Of a stretch of DNA of 7,117 nt, positions 1-6,415 are shown in pieces (the stretch's first letter is position 1; each line of letters opens with the position of its first letter). Made by a program: the position numbers and the translations under genes. The notes below the pieces were generated by a model, which did no database searches, had not been told where the DNA came from, and saw only the letters and a list, made by a program, of their open reading frames with translations. The stretch is from NCBI GenBank assembly GCA_020252385.1, contig JADCDC010000450.1, positions 1 through 7,117 of the forward strand, in the 5' to 3' direction. Source of the DNA: Aestuariivirga sp. (GTDB lineage Bacteria; Pseudomonadota; Alphaproteobacteria; Rhizobiales; Aestuariivirgaceae).

Positions 1-1424
1 CGCCCAATCCCATCATCTTCGCCATGGCGAACCCCGATCCGGAGATCCTGCCGGAGGAGGTCCAGAAGGTGCGCCAGGATGCCATCATGGCCACGGGCCG
101 TTCCGACTATCCGAACCAGATCAACAACGTCCTTGGCTTTCCCTATATCTTCCGTGGCGCGCTCGACGTGCGGGCGCGCACCATCAACGACGAGATGAAG
201 ATCGCCGCCGCACAGGCGCTCGCCGGCCTCGCGCGGGAGGACGTTCCGGACGAGGTGGCGGCCGCCTATCACGGATCGCGCCCCTCCTTCGGGCGCGACT
301 ACCTGATCCCGGTGCCCTTCGATCCGCGGCTGATTTCCACCATCCCCGTGGCGGTGGCCAAGGCGGCGATGGAGAGCGGCGTCGCACGGCGCCACATCGC
401 CGATCTGGAAGAGTATGCGAACACGCTCTCCGCACGCCTCGACCCGATCGCCGGCACGCTGCAGAGCGTGTTCGAGAAGGTGCGCGTGGCGCCCAAGCGC
501 GTGGTCTTCGCCGAGGGCGAGGAAGACCGCATGATCCGCGCCGCGAACAGCTTCGCCAGCGCGGGCTTGGGCCGCGCCATCCTGATCGGCCGCGAAAGCG
601 AAGTGGTCAAGACGATGACCAGCGGGGCGCTCGAACTGCACGACAATGTCGAGATTTCCAATGCCCGCGTCTCGGACCGCAACGTCGACTACGCCAATTT
701 CCTCTATGAGCGGCTGCAGCGCAACGGCTTCCTCCTCAGGGATTGCCAGCGCATGGTGAACCAGGACCGCAACGTCTTCGCCGCCTGCATGGTGGCGATG
801 GGCGATGCCGACGCCATGGTGACGGGACTGACGCGCAATTTCTCCGTAGCACTCGACAATGTCCGCCGCGCCGTCGACAACCGGCCGGGGCACAGGCCGA
901 TCGGCGTTTCGATGGCGCTCGTCCGTGGGCGGACGGTGTTCATCGCCGACACCTCGATCCACGAGCTGCCCTCGGCGGAGGAGCTTGCCGACATCGCGCA
1001 GGAGGCGGCCGGGGTGGCACGCCGCTTCGGCTACGAACCGCGCGTCGCCTTCCTGTCCTATTCCACCTTCGGCTATCCGCGCGGTGAACGTTCGGAGTAT
1101 GTGCGCAATGCCGTGGCCGTGCTCGACCGGCGCAACGTCGATTTCGAGTATGACGGCGAGATGGCGGCTGACGTGGCCCTCTCGCGCGAGGCGATGGCGC
1201 TGTTTCCCTTCTGCCGCCTGACGGGCCCGGCCAATGTGCTGGTCATGCCCGCCGCGCATTCCGCCTCGATCTCGACCAAGATGCTGCAGCAGCTGGGCGG
1301 GGTCACGGTGGTGGGGCCGCTTCTCACGGGCCTCGACAAGCCGGTGCAGATCGCCTCGATGTCGGCAACCGCCTCGGAGATCCTGAACCTGGCCGCCATC
1401 GCCGCCTATGATATCAATCGTTAG
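1..1424 (+). CDS. maeB: Malic enzyme with C-terminal phosphotransacetylase-like domain (5' end missing)
   Basis: This enzyme decarboxylates malate oxidatively to pyruvate and CO2 with NADP+ or NAD+, in the cytoplasm. The frame is open from the left edge (first whole codon at base 3), so the methionine at 24 is internal. About 473 residues are visible of a family usually near 750 to 770. Numbering from that methionine, the first ~130 residues are the end of the NAD(P)-binding malic domain, with MANPDPEI and LGFPYIFRGALDV (residues 38-50) typical of bacterial fused malic enzymes. From about residue 155 (KRVVFAEGEEDRMIRAA) to the end is a phosphotransacetylase-like domain, including FLSYSTFGYP (343-352) and HSASISTKMLQQLGG. 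In related enzymes this domain is regulatory, binding acetyl-CoA, rather than catalytic; that is family knowledge. Cofactor preference cannot be read because the N-terminal catalytic part is outside the window. The gene ends with TAG and overlaps the convergent olsB by 11 bases. Confidence 0.95.
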   Translation, partial: PNPIIFAMANPDPEILPEEVQKVRQDAIMATGRSDYPNQINNVLGFPYIFRGALDVRARTINDEMKIAAAQALAGLAREDVPDEVAAAYHGSRPSFGRDYLIPVPFDPRLISTIPVAVAKAAMESGVARRHIADLEEYANTLSARLDPIAGTLQSVFEKVRVAPKRVVFAEGEEDRMIRAANSFASAGLGRAILIGRESEVVKTMTSGALELHDNVEISNARVSDRNVDYANFLYERLQRNGFLLRDCQRMVNQDRNVFAACMVAMGDADAMVTGLTRNFSVALDNVRRAVDNRPGHRPIGVSMALVRGRTVFIADTSIHELPSAEELADIAQEAAGVARRFGYEPRVAFLSYSTFGYPRGERSEYVRNAVAVLDRRNVDFEYDGEMAADVALSREAMALFPFCRLTGPANVLVMPAAHSASISTKMLQQLGGVTVVGPLLTGLDKPVQIASMSATASEILNLAAIAAYDINR

Positions 1425-2229
1425 GCTGCCCGAAGTGCGCGAAGTAGCGGGGGTTGATGGCTGACACGGGCAGGATGATCAGCACGTCGATGGTGTTGAA
1501 CTGGTGGTCGATGACCGCATCTTCGCCGATAAAGCAGCCGAGCCGCAGATAGCCCTTGATCAGCGGAGGCAGGTCCTTCAGCGCGCGCCGCTGATCGATC
1601 TGTTCCGGGGCGATGTGCCGCATGTCGATGGCGTGCTCCGGCAGCGCGCGCACCCGCCATTCGGGCGGTGCTGCGGACTGTGCCAGAAAGCTCAGCGCCA
1701 TCACATGTGCCGCGGGGTCGGTTCCCTCGAGGCTGGCGCAGCCCAGCATCACATGCATGTCGTGGGCGCGCACGTAGTTCCAGATGCCCTGCCAGAGAAG
1801 TTCGACGACTGGCTTGGTGCGGAACGGCCTCAGCACGCAGGACCGGCCAAGCTCCAGGAAGCGCAGGCGGGGATGCTGGCGGATCAGCGGTGCGATGTCG
1901 AATTCGCCTTGCGTATAGAATCCGCCATGCGCATCGGCCACCTCCTGCCGGAGCAGGCGGTAGGTGCCGATCAGCTCGCCGTCATCCAGCATGATGGCGG
2001 CAGGCGAGAGAGGCTCTCCCGCGTGGATGACGACGAGGTGATCGCAGATGGCGTCGAAGCGGTCGCTGTCGATCTCTTGCCGTTGCGCCTCATCCCGCGC
2101 GGTGGCGCCTCGTTCCTCGTAGAAGACACGGTAGCGGAGCCGCTGACAGGCTTCGACCTCGCCGGCGCCGGTCGCCTGACGCAGGATCAGATTGCCGCGC
2201 CGGGCGGAAATGTCTGGCGTGTGTAGCAG
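1414..2229 (-). CDS. olsB: L-ornithine N-alpha-acyltransferase, OlsB type (start codon uncertain, probably CTG)
   Basis: OlsB transfers a 3-hydroxy fatty acyl group from acyl carrier protein to the alpha-amino group of ornithine, giving lyso-ornithine lipid. This is the first step to ornithine lipids, phosphorus-free membrane lipids often raised in phosphate limitation. With the start chosen here the protein has 271 residues, close to the family's usual length. It shows LRYRVFYEE (31-39), FDAICDHL (58-65), LIGTYRLLRQE (86-96), GGFYTQGEFD and ELGRSCVLRPFRTK, in the GNAT-like order known for OlsB. The first ATG (1992) would give only 192 residues and remove the first two motifs, so I reject it as the start. 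Reading back in frame to the stop at 2236-2238 there is no ATG, GTG or TTG. CTG at 2229-2227 lies 9 bases after a GAGGAG Shine-Dalgarno sequence and is my best guess. ATT at 2211 or a frameshift from an upstream frame are alternatives. No olsA-like second acyltransferase gene is in the window. It lies 75 bases after comM, possibly co-transcribed. Confidence 0.85.
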   Translation of the reverse strand: MLHTPDISARRGNLILRQATGAGEVEACQRLRYRVFYEERGATARDEAQRQEIDSDRFDAICDHLVVIHAGEPLSPAAIMLDDGELIGTYRLLRQEVADAHGGFYTQGEFDIAPLIRQHPRLRFLELGRSCVLRPFRTKPVVELLWQGIWNYVRAHDMHVMLGCASLEGTDPAAHVMALSFLAQSAAPPEWRVRALPEHAIDMRHIAPEQIDQRRALKDLPPLIKGYLRLGCFIGEDAVIDHQFNTIDVLIILPVSAINPRYFAHFGQPND

Positions 2230-2304
2230 CGTCCGTCACTCCTCGCGCGGTGTTTGCCACAGACACCCGGAATTGGAAAGTTGCGAGACCGTAAGGCAGC
2301 GCGC
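2230..2304. other. Short intergenic gap between comM and olsB with a small inverted repeat
   Basis: This 75-base gap holds the olsB Shine-Dalgarno sequence and a small inverted repeat, GGTGT at 2249-2253 and ACACC at 2263-2267, with a 9-base loop. No run of T follows the repeat on either strand, so it does not look like an intrinsic terminator. A GTG at 2308-2306 overlaps the comM stop as GTGA and opens a 72-codon frame into olsB. That frame is out of register with OlsB and becomes an arginine-rich shadow. No convincing promoter is visible. Confidence 0.4.
2239..2244 (-). promoter_or_regulatory. Shine-Dalgarno sequence for olsB
   Basis: The - strand reads GAGGAG here, a strong anti-16S match. 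It lies 9 bases before an in-frame CTG and 6 bases before an in-frame ACG, with no canonical start codon in the olsB frame at usable distance. A GTG overlaps its last base, but that GTG opens a different frame that does not encode OlsB. The site supports initiation near 2229 and is the main argument for the start chosen. Confidence 0.5.
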
Positions 2305-3837
2305 TCACGCGGCCGTCTGGAACGCGCCGAGCTTCTGGCGGTAGCTGAGCGCTTCGGCGATGTGGATGCGGGAGACGTCGTCCCGGCGGTCGAGGTCCGC
2401 CAGCGTGCGGGCCACGCGCAGCACGCGGTGATAGCCGCGCGCTGAAAGGTTCATGGCGTCCGCCGCCTCGCGCAGCAGCTTGAGACCATTTGCGTCCGGC
2501 TTGGCGATGGTGTCGAGCAGTTCGCCGTCGGCTTCCGCATTGGTCCGGAGGTCTGGCTTTCCAAGCCTCACGAAGCGGTCGGCCTGGATGACACGCGCCG
2601 CCAGCACCCGGGCTGCCACGTCGCTGCTGGTTTCAGTGGGCGGCGGCAGGGTCAGGTCCGAGGCCCTGACGGCGCGAAGCTCGATCTGGATGTCCATCCG
2701 GTCCAGCAGTGGACCCGAAATCCGCGCCTGGTAATCGGCGGCACAGCGCGGGCCCTTGCGGCAGAGATGCCCGGGCTCTCCCGCAAGGCCGCACTTGCAG
2801 GGGTTCATGGCAGCCACCAGCTGGAAGCGCGCCGGATAGGTGACGTGGTAGTTCACTCTCGCCACCACCGTCTCGCCTGTCTCCATCGGCTGGCGCAGCG
2901 ATTCCAGCACGCGCGGCTGGAACTCGGGCAGTTCGTCCAGAAACAGGATGCCATGATGCGCCAGCGCCATCTCTCCTGGTTTGGCGCGCAGGCCGCCGCC
3001 CACCAGGGCGGGCATGCTGGCGGAATGATGCGGCGCCCGGAAGGGCCGCCGGCGGGAGAGCCTGCCGCCGGCGAGTTCGCCCGCAAGCGAGGCCACCATG
3101 CTCACGTCCAGCATCTCGCGTGAGTCCATCGGCGGAAGGATCGAGGGCAGCCGCTGCGCCAGCATGGACTTGCCGGCCCCCGGCGGACCCACCATGAGGA
3201 GATGGTGCCCACCCGCGGCAGCCACCTCGAGAGCCCGCTTGGCGCTCTCCTGTCCCTTTACGTCCCGGAGGTCGGGCATGTCGTCGGCCTCCGGCGTGAC
3301 CGCGGGCCGGGGGCGGCTCAGCACCTGCGTGCCCTTCACGTGGTTGATCAGCTGGATGAGGTTTTCCGGGGCCAGGATGTCGGCATCCTCGCCCGCCCAG
3401 GCCGCTTCGGGACCGGACACCCTGGGGCAGATCAGGCCCATGTCGCGCGCGTTGGCGGCGATCGCGGCTGGCAGCACGCCAGAGACGCCGAGGATCGCAC
3501 CATCCAGCGCCAGCTCTCCCATCACCACGTAGCGGTTGAGGAAATCCTGTGGGATGATGCCGAGCGCGGAGAGCACCGCCAGCGTGATTGGCAGGTCGAA
3601 ATGGCTTCCCTCCTTGGGGAGATCGGCCGGCGAGAGATTGACCACCAGCCGCTTGCCGGGGAGTGCCAGGCCGATGGCATGGAGCGCCGCCCGAACCCTC
3701 TCCCGGCTCTCGGCCACCGCCTTGTCACCGAGGCCCACCACGTTGAACTGCACGAGCCCCGAGACGAACTGGGCCTGCACGTCCACCGACACCGCCTCGA
3801 TGCCCTGAAATGCCACTGTCGCCGCGCGCGAGGTCAT
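2305..3837 (-). CDS. comM: ComM/YifB family Mg chelatase-like AAA+ ATPase
   Basis: This cytoplasmic AAA+ ATPase belongs to the YifB/ComM family. In naturally competent bacteria ComM is a hexameric helicase promoting branch migration when incoming DNA is recombined; in others its role is less clear. At 510 residues it is full length for the family. Residues 1-170 form the ChlI-like N-terminal domain with a ribosomal S5/Lon-type fold (GLGDKAVAESRERVRAAL and NLSPADLPKEGSHFDLPITL). Residues 190-390 form the ATPase core, with Walker A GPPGAGKS (217-224) and Walker B ILFLDE ending at Asp301-Glu302. Sensor region AAMNPCKCG follows, then ARISGPLLDRMD. Cys347, Cys349, Cys359 and Cys365 make a possible zinc site. 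The C-terminal Mg chelatase domain (about 405-507) contains LSARGYHRVLRVARTLADL. All key motifs are intact. The ATG at 3837 matches the family N-terminus and follows a possible promoter, so it appears to start its own transcription unit that may include olsB. No other competence genes are visible. Confidence 0.95.
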   Translation of the reverse strand: MTSRAATVAFQGIEAVSVDVQAQFVSGLVQFNVVGLGDKAVAESRERVRAALHAIGLALPGKRLVVNLSPADLPKEGSHFDLPITLAVLSALGIIPQDFLNRYVVMGELALDGAILGVSGVLPAAIAANARDMGLICPRVSGPEAAWAGEDADILAPENLIQLINHVKGTQVLSRPRPAVTPEADDMPDLRDVKGQESAKRALEVAAAGGHHLLMVGPPGAGKSMLAQRLPSILPPMDSREMLDVSMVASLAGELAGGRLSRRRPFRAPHHSASMPALVGGGLRAKPGEMALAHHGILFLDELPEFQPRVLESLRQPMETGETVVARVNYHVTYPARFQLVAAMNPCKCGLAGEPGHLCRKGPRCAADYQARISGPLLDRMDIQIELRAVRASDLTLPPPTETSSDVAARVLAARVIQADRFVRLGKPDLRTNAEADGELLDTIAKPDANGLKLLREAADAMNLSARGYHRVLRVARTLADLDRRDDVSRIHIAEALSYRQKLGAFQTAA

Positions 3838-3860
3838 CCGCTCACCATCCCTGGAACTTT

Positions 3861-3889
3861 ACGTTACCGAGGGTTGTGGCAATCGTCAA
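3861..3889 (-). promoter_or_regulatory. Putative sigma-70-type promoter for comM
   Basis: The - strand carries TTGACG (3889-3884), five of six matches to the -35 consensus, then exactly 17 bases, then TAACGT (3866-3861), a weak -10 with three of six matches. It lies in the 73-base gap between the corC/tlyC stop and comM, with the -10 about 23 bases before the comM ATG. An imperfect inverted repeat overlaps it: CGTTACCG at 3862-3869 and CGGTAAGG at 3893-3900 (+ strand). It might be an operator, but arms this short could be chance. Position and spacing are the main support. Confidence 0.45.
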
Positions 3890-3910
3890 GAACGGTAAGG
3901 GAACGCGCTT

Positions 3911-4933
3911 CTACCCGGAGGTACTTTCGCCCGCTGGTTCGTCGCTGGGCGCGGACACGTTCCGGGCGTTGATCCGCACGCGCTTGACGCGGCGGGGGTC
4001 GGAGTCGAGGATTTCGAACTCCAACCCGCTGTCATGGCGGATGATCTCGCCGCGCGTCGGCACACGGCCGGCGATCTTGAAGATGAGGCCCGCCAGCGTG
4101 TCTGCCTCCTCTTCCTCGTCCTCGGGCAGCAGATCGACCGCCAGCAGCGCCTCGAGCTCCGCCAGGTCTATGCGGCCGTCGGCGGCATAGATCTTCTCCT
4201 CCAGCGGCTTGATCTCGAGGTTCTCGTCGGTGTCGTGCTCGTCCGAGATGTCGCCCACGATCACCTCGACGAGGTCCTCGATGGAGACCAGGCCCTCGGT
4301 GCCGCCATACTCGTCGATGACGATGGCGAGATGGGTGTGGCTCGCCTGCATGCGAACCAGGAGATCGGTGGCCGGCATCGAAGGCGGAACGAACAGCACA
4401 TCGCGATTGAGTCCCGCCTGCTTCACGGGTGTTGCGAGCGCGGCCGCCGCGATGCTCAGTCCCGCAAGCGGCGCCTGATCGGCCTTCTCGACCTTCTCCG
4501 GCTTCGTGGTGCGGCGCTTCTTGGCACCCCTCGCCACCAGCCAGCGCAGCAAGTCCTTCACATGGATCATGCCGGTGACGCCGTCGAGCGTCTCGCGGTA
4601 GACCGGCACGCGGGAATGGTTGGCGTCGATGAACTTCTCGAGCAGGTCCTGCATCGTGTCGGCCTCGTCGATCGCCACGATGTCGACGCGGGGCACCATC
4701 ACGTCGTCGACGCGCAGGCTCGAGAACTCGATGATGTTGAGCATCATCGACTTGGCTTCCTGGCCCACCGTCTCGCCGGGGTTCTGGGCCTCGTGGCTCT
4801 CGATCGCGCCTTCGAGGCTCTCCCTGAGGCCGATGTCCTTGCCGCGGCCGAACCTGCTCCTCAGGCGCTGCCAGATGCTCTCGCGGCCCTGCTCGGAGCT
4901 GGCCGATGCGCCGCCGTTGTCGGTGTCACTCAT
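3911..4933 (-). CDS. CBS-domain protein of the CorC/TlyC (HlyC) family
   Basis: The protein belongs to the CorC/TlyC family, whose members are annotated as hemolysins or as magnesium/cobalt efflux accessory proteins; the molecular role of the soluble rhizobial form is not firmly established. It has 340 residues, no signal peptide and none of the membrane-spanning DUF21 domain found in longer relatives, so I expect a cytoplasmic protein. A charged N-terminal tail (1-60) leads to the first CBS domain (about 74-133: RVDDVMVPRVDIVAID, HSRVPVY, GMIHVKDLL). A lysine-rich linker (138-151) precedes the second CBS domain (about 178-230: DVLFVPPSMP, HLAIVIDEYGGTEGLVS IEDLVEVIVGDI). The C-terminal CorC_HlyC domain covers about 242-325 (YAADGRIDLAELEALL, GRVPTRGEI), with an acidic run at 271-277. 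The ATG overlaps the end of ybeY by 8 bases with no clear Shine-Dalgarno sequence, pointing to translational coupling. The hemolysin label should not be taken as evidence of toxicity. Candidate symbols are tlyC or corC. Confidence 0.92.
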   Translation of the reverse strand: MSDTDNGGASASSEQGRESIWQRLRSRFGRGKDIGLRESLEGAIESHEAQNPGETVGQEAKSMMLNIIEFSSLRVDDVMVPRVDIVAIDEADTMQDLLEKFIDANHSRVPVYRETLDGVTGMIHVKDLLRWLVARGAKKRRTTKPEKVEKADQAPLAGLSIAAAALATPVKQAGLNRDVLFVPPSMPATDLLVRMQASHTHLAIVIDEYGGTEGLVSIEDLVEVIVGDISDEHDTDENLEIKPLEEKIYAADGRIDLAELEALLAVDLLPEDEEEEADTLAGLIFKIAGRVPTRGEIIRHDSGLEFEILDSDPRRVKRVRINARNVSAPSDEPAGESTSG

Positions 4934-5393
4934 AGGGATTGGAAACGCCCAGCCCTTTCAAGATGCTCGTCTCGAGTCTTTCCATGTCTTCGGCGTCGGC
5001 GCCGGTTTCGTGATCGAAGCCCAGGAGGTGCAGCACGCCATGCACAATAAGGTGTGCCGTATGGTCATGCAACGTCTTGCCCTGGGCTGCCGCCTCGCGG
5101 GCGATCACGCCGTAAGCCAGCACGATGTCGCCAAGCGGCCTCGGCTCTCCCTTGGGAACGGGCATTCCGGACGGTGCGGGAAAGGACAGCACATTGGTCG
5201 GACCCTGCTTGCCGCGCCACTCGGCATTGAGGTCCGCGACCGCGTCGTCATGGGTGAAGAGCAGCGCGATCTCGACCGTTCCCGGCACCGCACCCGCACC
5301 CGCCAGCGCGGCGGCCACCGCCGTCCGCGCATGCTGGTCCAGCCCGTCGAACACTCGCCAGGCCTCATCCTCGACCTCGATCGAAACGCTCAT
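4926..5393 (-). CDS. ybeY: Endoribonuclease YbeY (16S rRNA maturation factor)
   Basis: YbeY is a zinc-dependent single-strand endoribonuclease needed for correct 16S rRNA 3'-end processing and 70S ribosome quality control; rhizobial orthologues also affect small-RNA regulation. At 155 residues it is of normal length. The metal site is clear: HGVLHLLGFDH, with His118, His122 and His128 as the three zinc ligands. The conserved ELxAxWR-like segment appears as LNAEWRGKQGPTNVLSFP, including Arg60, which is needed for activity in studied relatives. GDIVLAYGVI (88-97) is also typical. The ATG overlaps the phoH stop as ATGA and has no strong Shine-Dalgarno sequence of its own, so coupling with phoH is likely. 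Its end overlaps the corC/tlyC start by 8 bases. The phoH-ybeY pairing is widely conserved and supports the assignment. Confidence 0.97.
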   Translation of the reverse strand: MSVSIEVEDEAWRVFDGLDQHARTAVAAALAGAGAVPGTVEIALLFTHDDAVADLNAEWRGKQGPTNVLSFPAPSGMPVPKGEPRPLGDIVLAYGVIAREAAAQGKTLHDHTAHLIVHGVLHLLGFDHETGADAEDMERLETSILKGLGVSNPYE

Positions 5394-6397
5394 TTCTTTG
5401 GCTTGGGAGCCTTCTTGTCATAGGCCGCAACGATGCGGCCCACCAGGGCATGGCGCACGATGTCGGAATTGGTGAAGCCGACGGAGGCGACACCCTGGAC
5501 ACCTTTCAGCACCGCAACCGCATCGGACAGGCCGGAACTCACGCCCGAAGGAAGGTCGACCTGCGTCGGGTCGCCCGTCACCACCATGCGGCTGCCCTCG
5601 CCAAGGCGGGTGAGGAACATCTTCATCTGCTGCGGCGTGGTGTTCTGCGCCTCGTCGAGAATGATGAAGGCGGAAGACAGCGTGCGTCCGCGCATGAAGG
5701 CGAGGGGCGCGATCTCGATCTGGTTCTCGGCGATGCCCTTGGCCACGAGGCTCGCGGGCATCATGTCGTAGAGAGCGTCGTAGAGCGGCCGCAGATAGGG
5801 ATCGACCTTTTCCTTCATGTCGCCGGGCAGGAAGCCCAGGCGCTCGCCAGCCTCCACCGCCGGGCGCGACAGCACGATGCGGTCCACTTCGCCGTTCATC
5901 AGCGCCTCGGCGGCACAGGCCACCGCCAGGTAGGTCTTGCCGGTGCCTGCGGGGCCGATGCCGAAGACCAGCTCATGGCGGCGGATCGCTTCGATATAGG
6001 ACCCTTGCGTCGGGGTGCGCGGCATCACCAGCTTGCGCCGCGTGCGGATGGCGCTGCCGGGTATGTTCGCTTCCTGGGCCTCGCGCATGCGGATCGCTCC
6101 CTCGACTTCCCCCTTGGTGATGTCGAGCCCGCGGCGCGCCCGGTTGTAGAGCGCCATCAGCACGTCGCGGGCGGCGTTGCGGCCCGGCTCGCCGCCGCGC
6201 ACCGCAAGGCGGTTGCCGCGTGGCGTGATGTCGACGTCCAGCCGGTGCTCGAGAATCGCGAGATTCTCGTCATGCTCGCCGCAGAGCAATGACAACAGCC
6301 GGTTATCGTCGAAGGAGAGGGTGAGAATATCCGAATCTTCTTGCCGGGAGCCGGTCTTGTGGCTGCCGAGCTGGGCCGCAGTGACGGGCGGATTCAA
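5390..6397 (-). CDS. phoH: PhoH-like ATPase (TTG start)
   Basis: PhoH-family proteins are cytoplasmic ATPases with a helicase-like fold, linked to RNA metabolism and, in some bacteria, to phosphate starvation; the exact role of this ybeY-linked form is unsettled. The 335 residues fit the family. An N-terminal KH-like region (about 25-110: LTLSFDDNRLLSLLCGEHD) precedes the ATPase domain. Walker A is GPAGTGKT (148-155), then IVLSRPAVEAGERLGFLPGD (174-193), Walker B FIILDEAQN (244-252), and GDPTQVDLP (275-283). It ends in a lysine/proline-rich tail. The start is TTG: upstream in the same frame lies only the miaB stop codon TAA, with six codons between and no ATG or GTG. A GGAG sequence (6411-6408) is 10 bases before the TTG. 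Downstream starts would cut into the N-terminal domain. It begins 18 bases after miaB and shares four bases with ybeY, so it is part of the operon. I see no Pho box. Confidence 0.95.
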   Translation of the reverse strand: MNPPVTAAQLGSHKTGSRQEDSDILTLSFDDNRLLSLLCGEHDENLAILEHRLDVDITPRGNRLAVRGGEPGRNAARDVLMALYNRARRGLDITKGEVEGAIRMREAQEANIPGSAIRTRRKLVMPRTPTQGSYIEAIRRHELVFGIGPAGTGKTYLAVACAAEALMNGEVDRIVLSRPAVEAGERLGFLPGDMKEKVDPYLRPLYDALYDMMPASLVAKGIAENQIEIAPLAFMRGRTLSSAFIILDEAQNTTPQQMKMFLTRLGEGSRMVVTGDPTQVDLPSGVSSGLSDAVAVLKGVQGVASVGFTNSDIVRHALVGRIVAAYDKKAPKPKK

Positions 6398-6407
6398 GGA
6401 ATCGATT

Positions 6408-6413
6408 CTCCGT
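6408..6413 (-). promoter_or_regulatory. Shine-Dalgarno sequence for phoH
   Basis: The - strand reads ACGGAG here, in the 18-base gap between the miaB stop and the phoH TTG. The distance from its last base to the start codon is 10 bases, slightly long. With no ATG or GTG available, it supports TTG as the initiation codon. Confidence 0.45.
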
Positions 6414-6415
6414 GG

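Noticed and set aside
1504..2226. A 240-codon open frame on the + strand opposite olsB
   Set aside because: The opposite strand encodes recognisable OlsB motifs over the same stretch; this frame shows none.
2249..2267. Small inverted repeat GGTGT/ACACC as a terminator after comM
   Set aside because: The stem is only five base pairs with a nine-base loop, and no T-run follows on either strand.
2090..2308. A 72-codon - strand frame starting with a GTG that overlaps the comM stop
   Set aside because: Its second half is an out-of-register reading of olsB and is arginine-rich. I keep it only as a possible source of the olsB N-terminus if there is a frameshift.
3202..3972. A 256-codon open frame on the + strand opposite comM
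   Set aside because: It covers the comM 5' half and the intergenic gap, with the low-complexity composition of a shadow frame and no motif.
3911..4933. Hemolysin or toxin gene
   Set aside because: The TlyC/HlyC name is inherited annotation; the sequence shows CBS domains and a CorC_HlyC domain with no secretion signal or pore-forming feature.
4034..5050. A 338-codon open frame on the + strand opposite corC/tlyC and ybeY
   Set aside because: It is antisense to two well-recognised genes. Its product is rich in Arg, His, Leu and Val with no recognisable domain, as expected for the mirror frame of G+C-rich coding sequence.
5450..6292. A 280-codon open frame on the + strand opposite phoH
   Set aside because: It is antisense to an intact phoH, and its His/Arg/Ala-rich composition has no motif.
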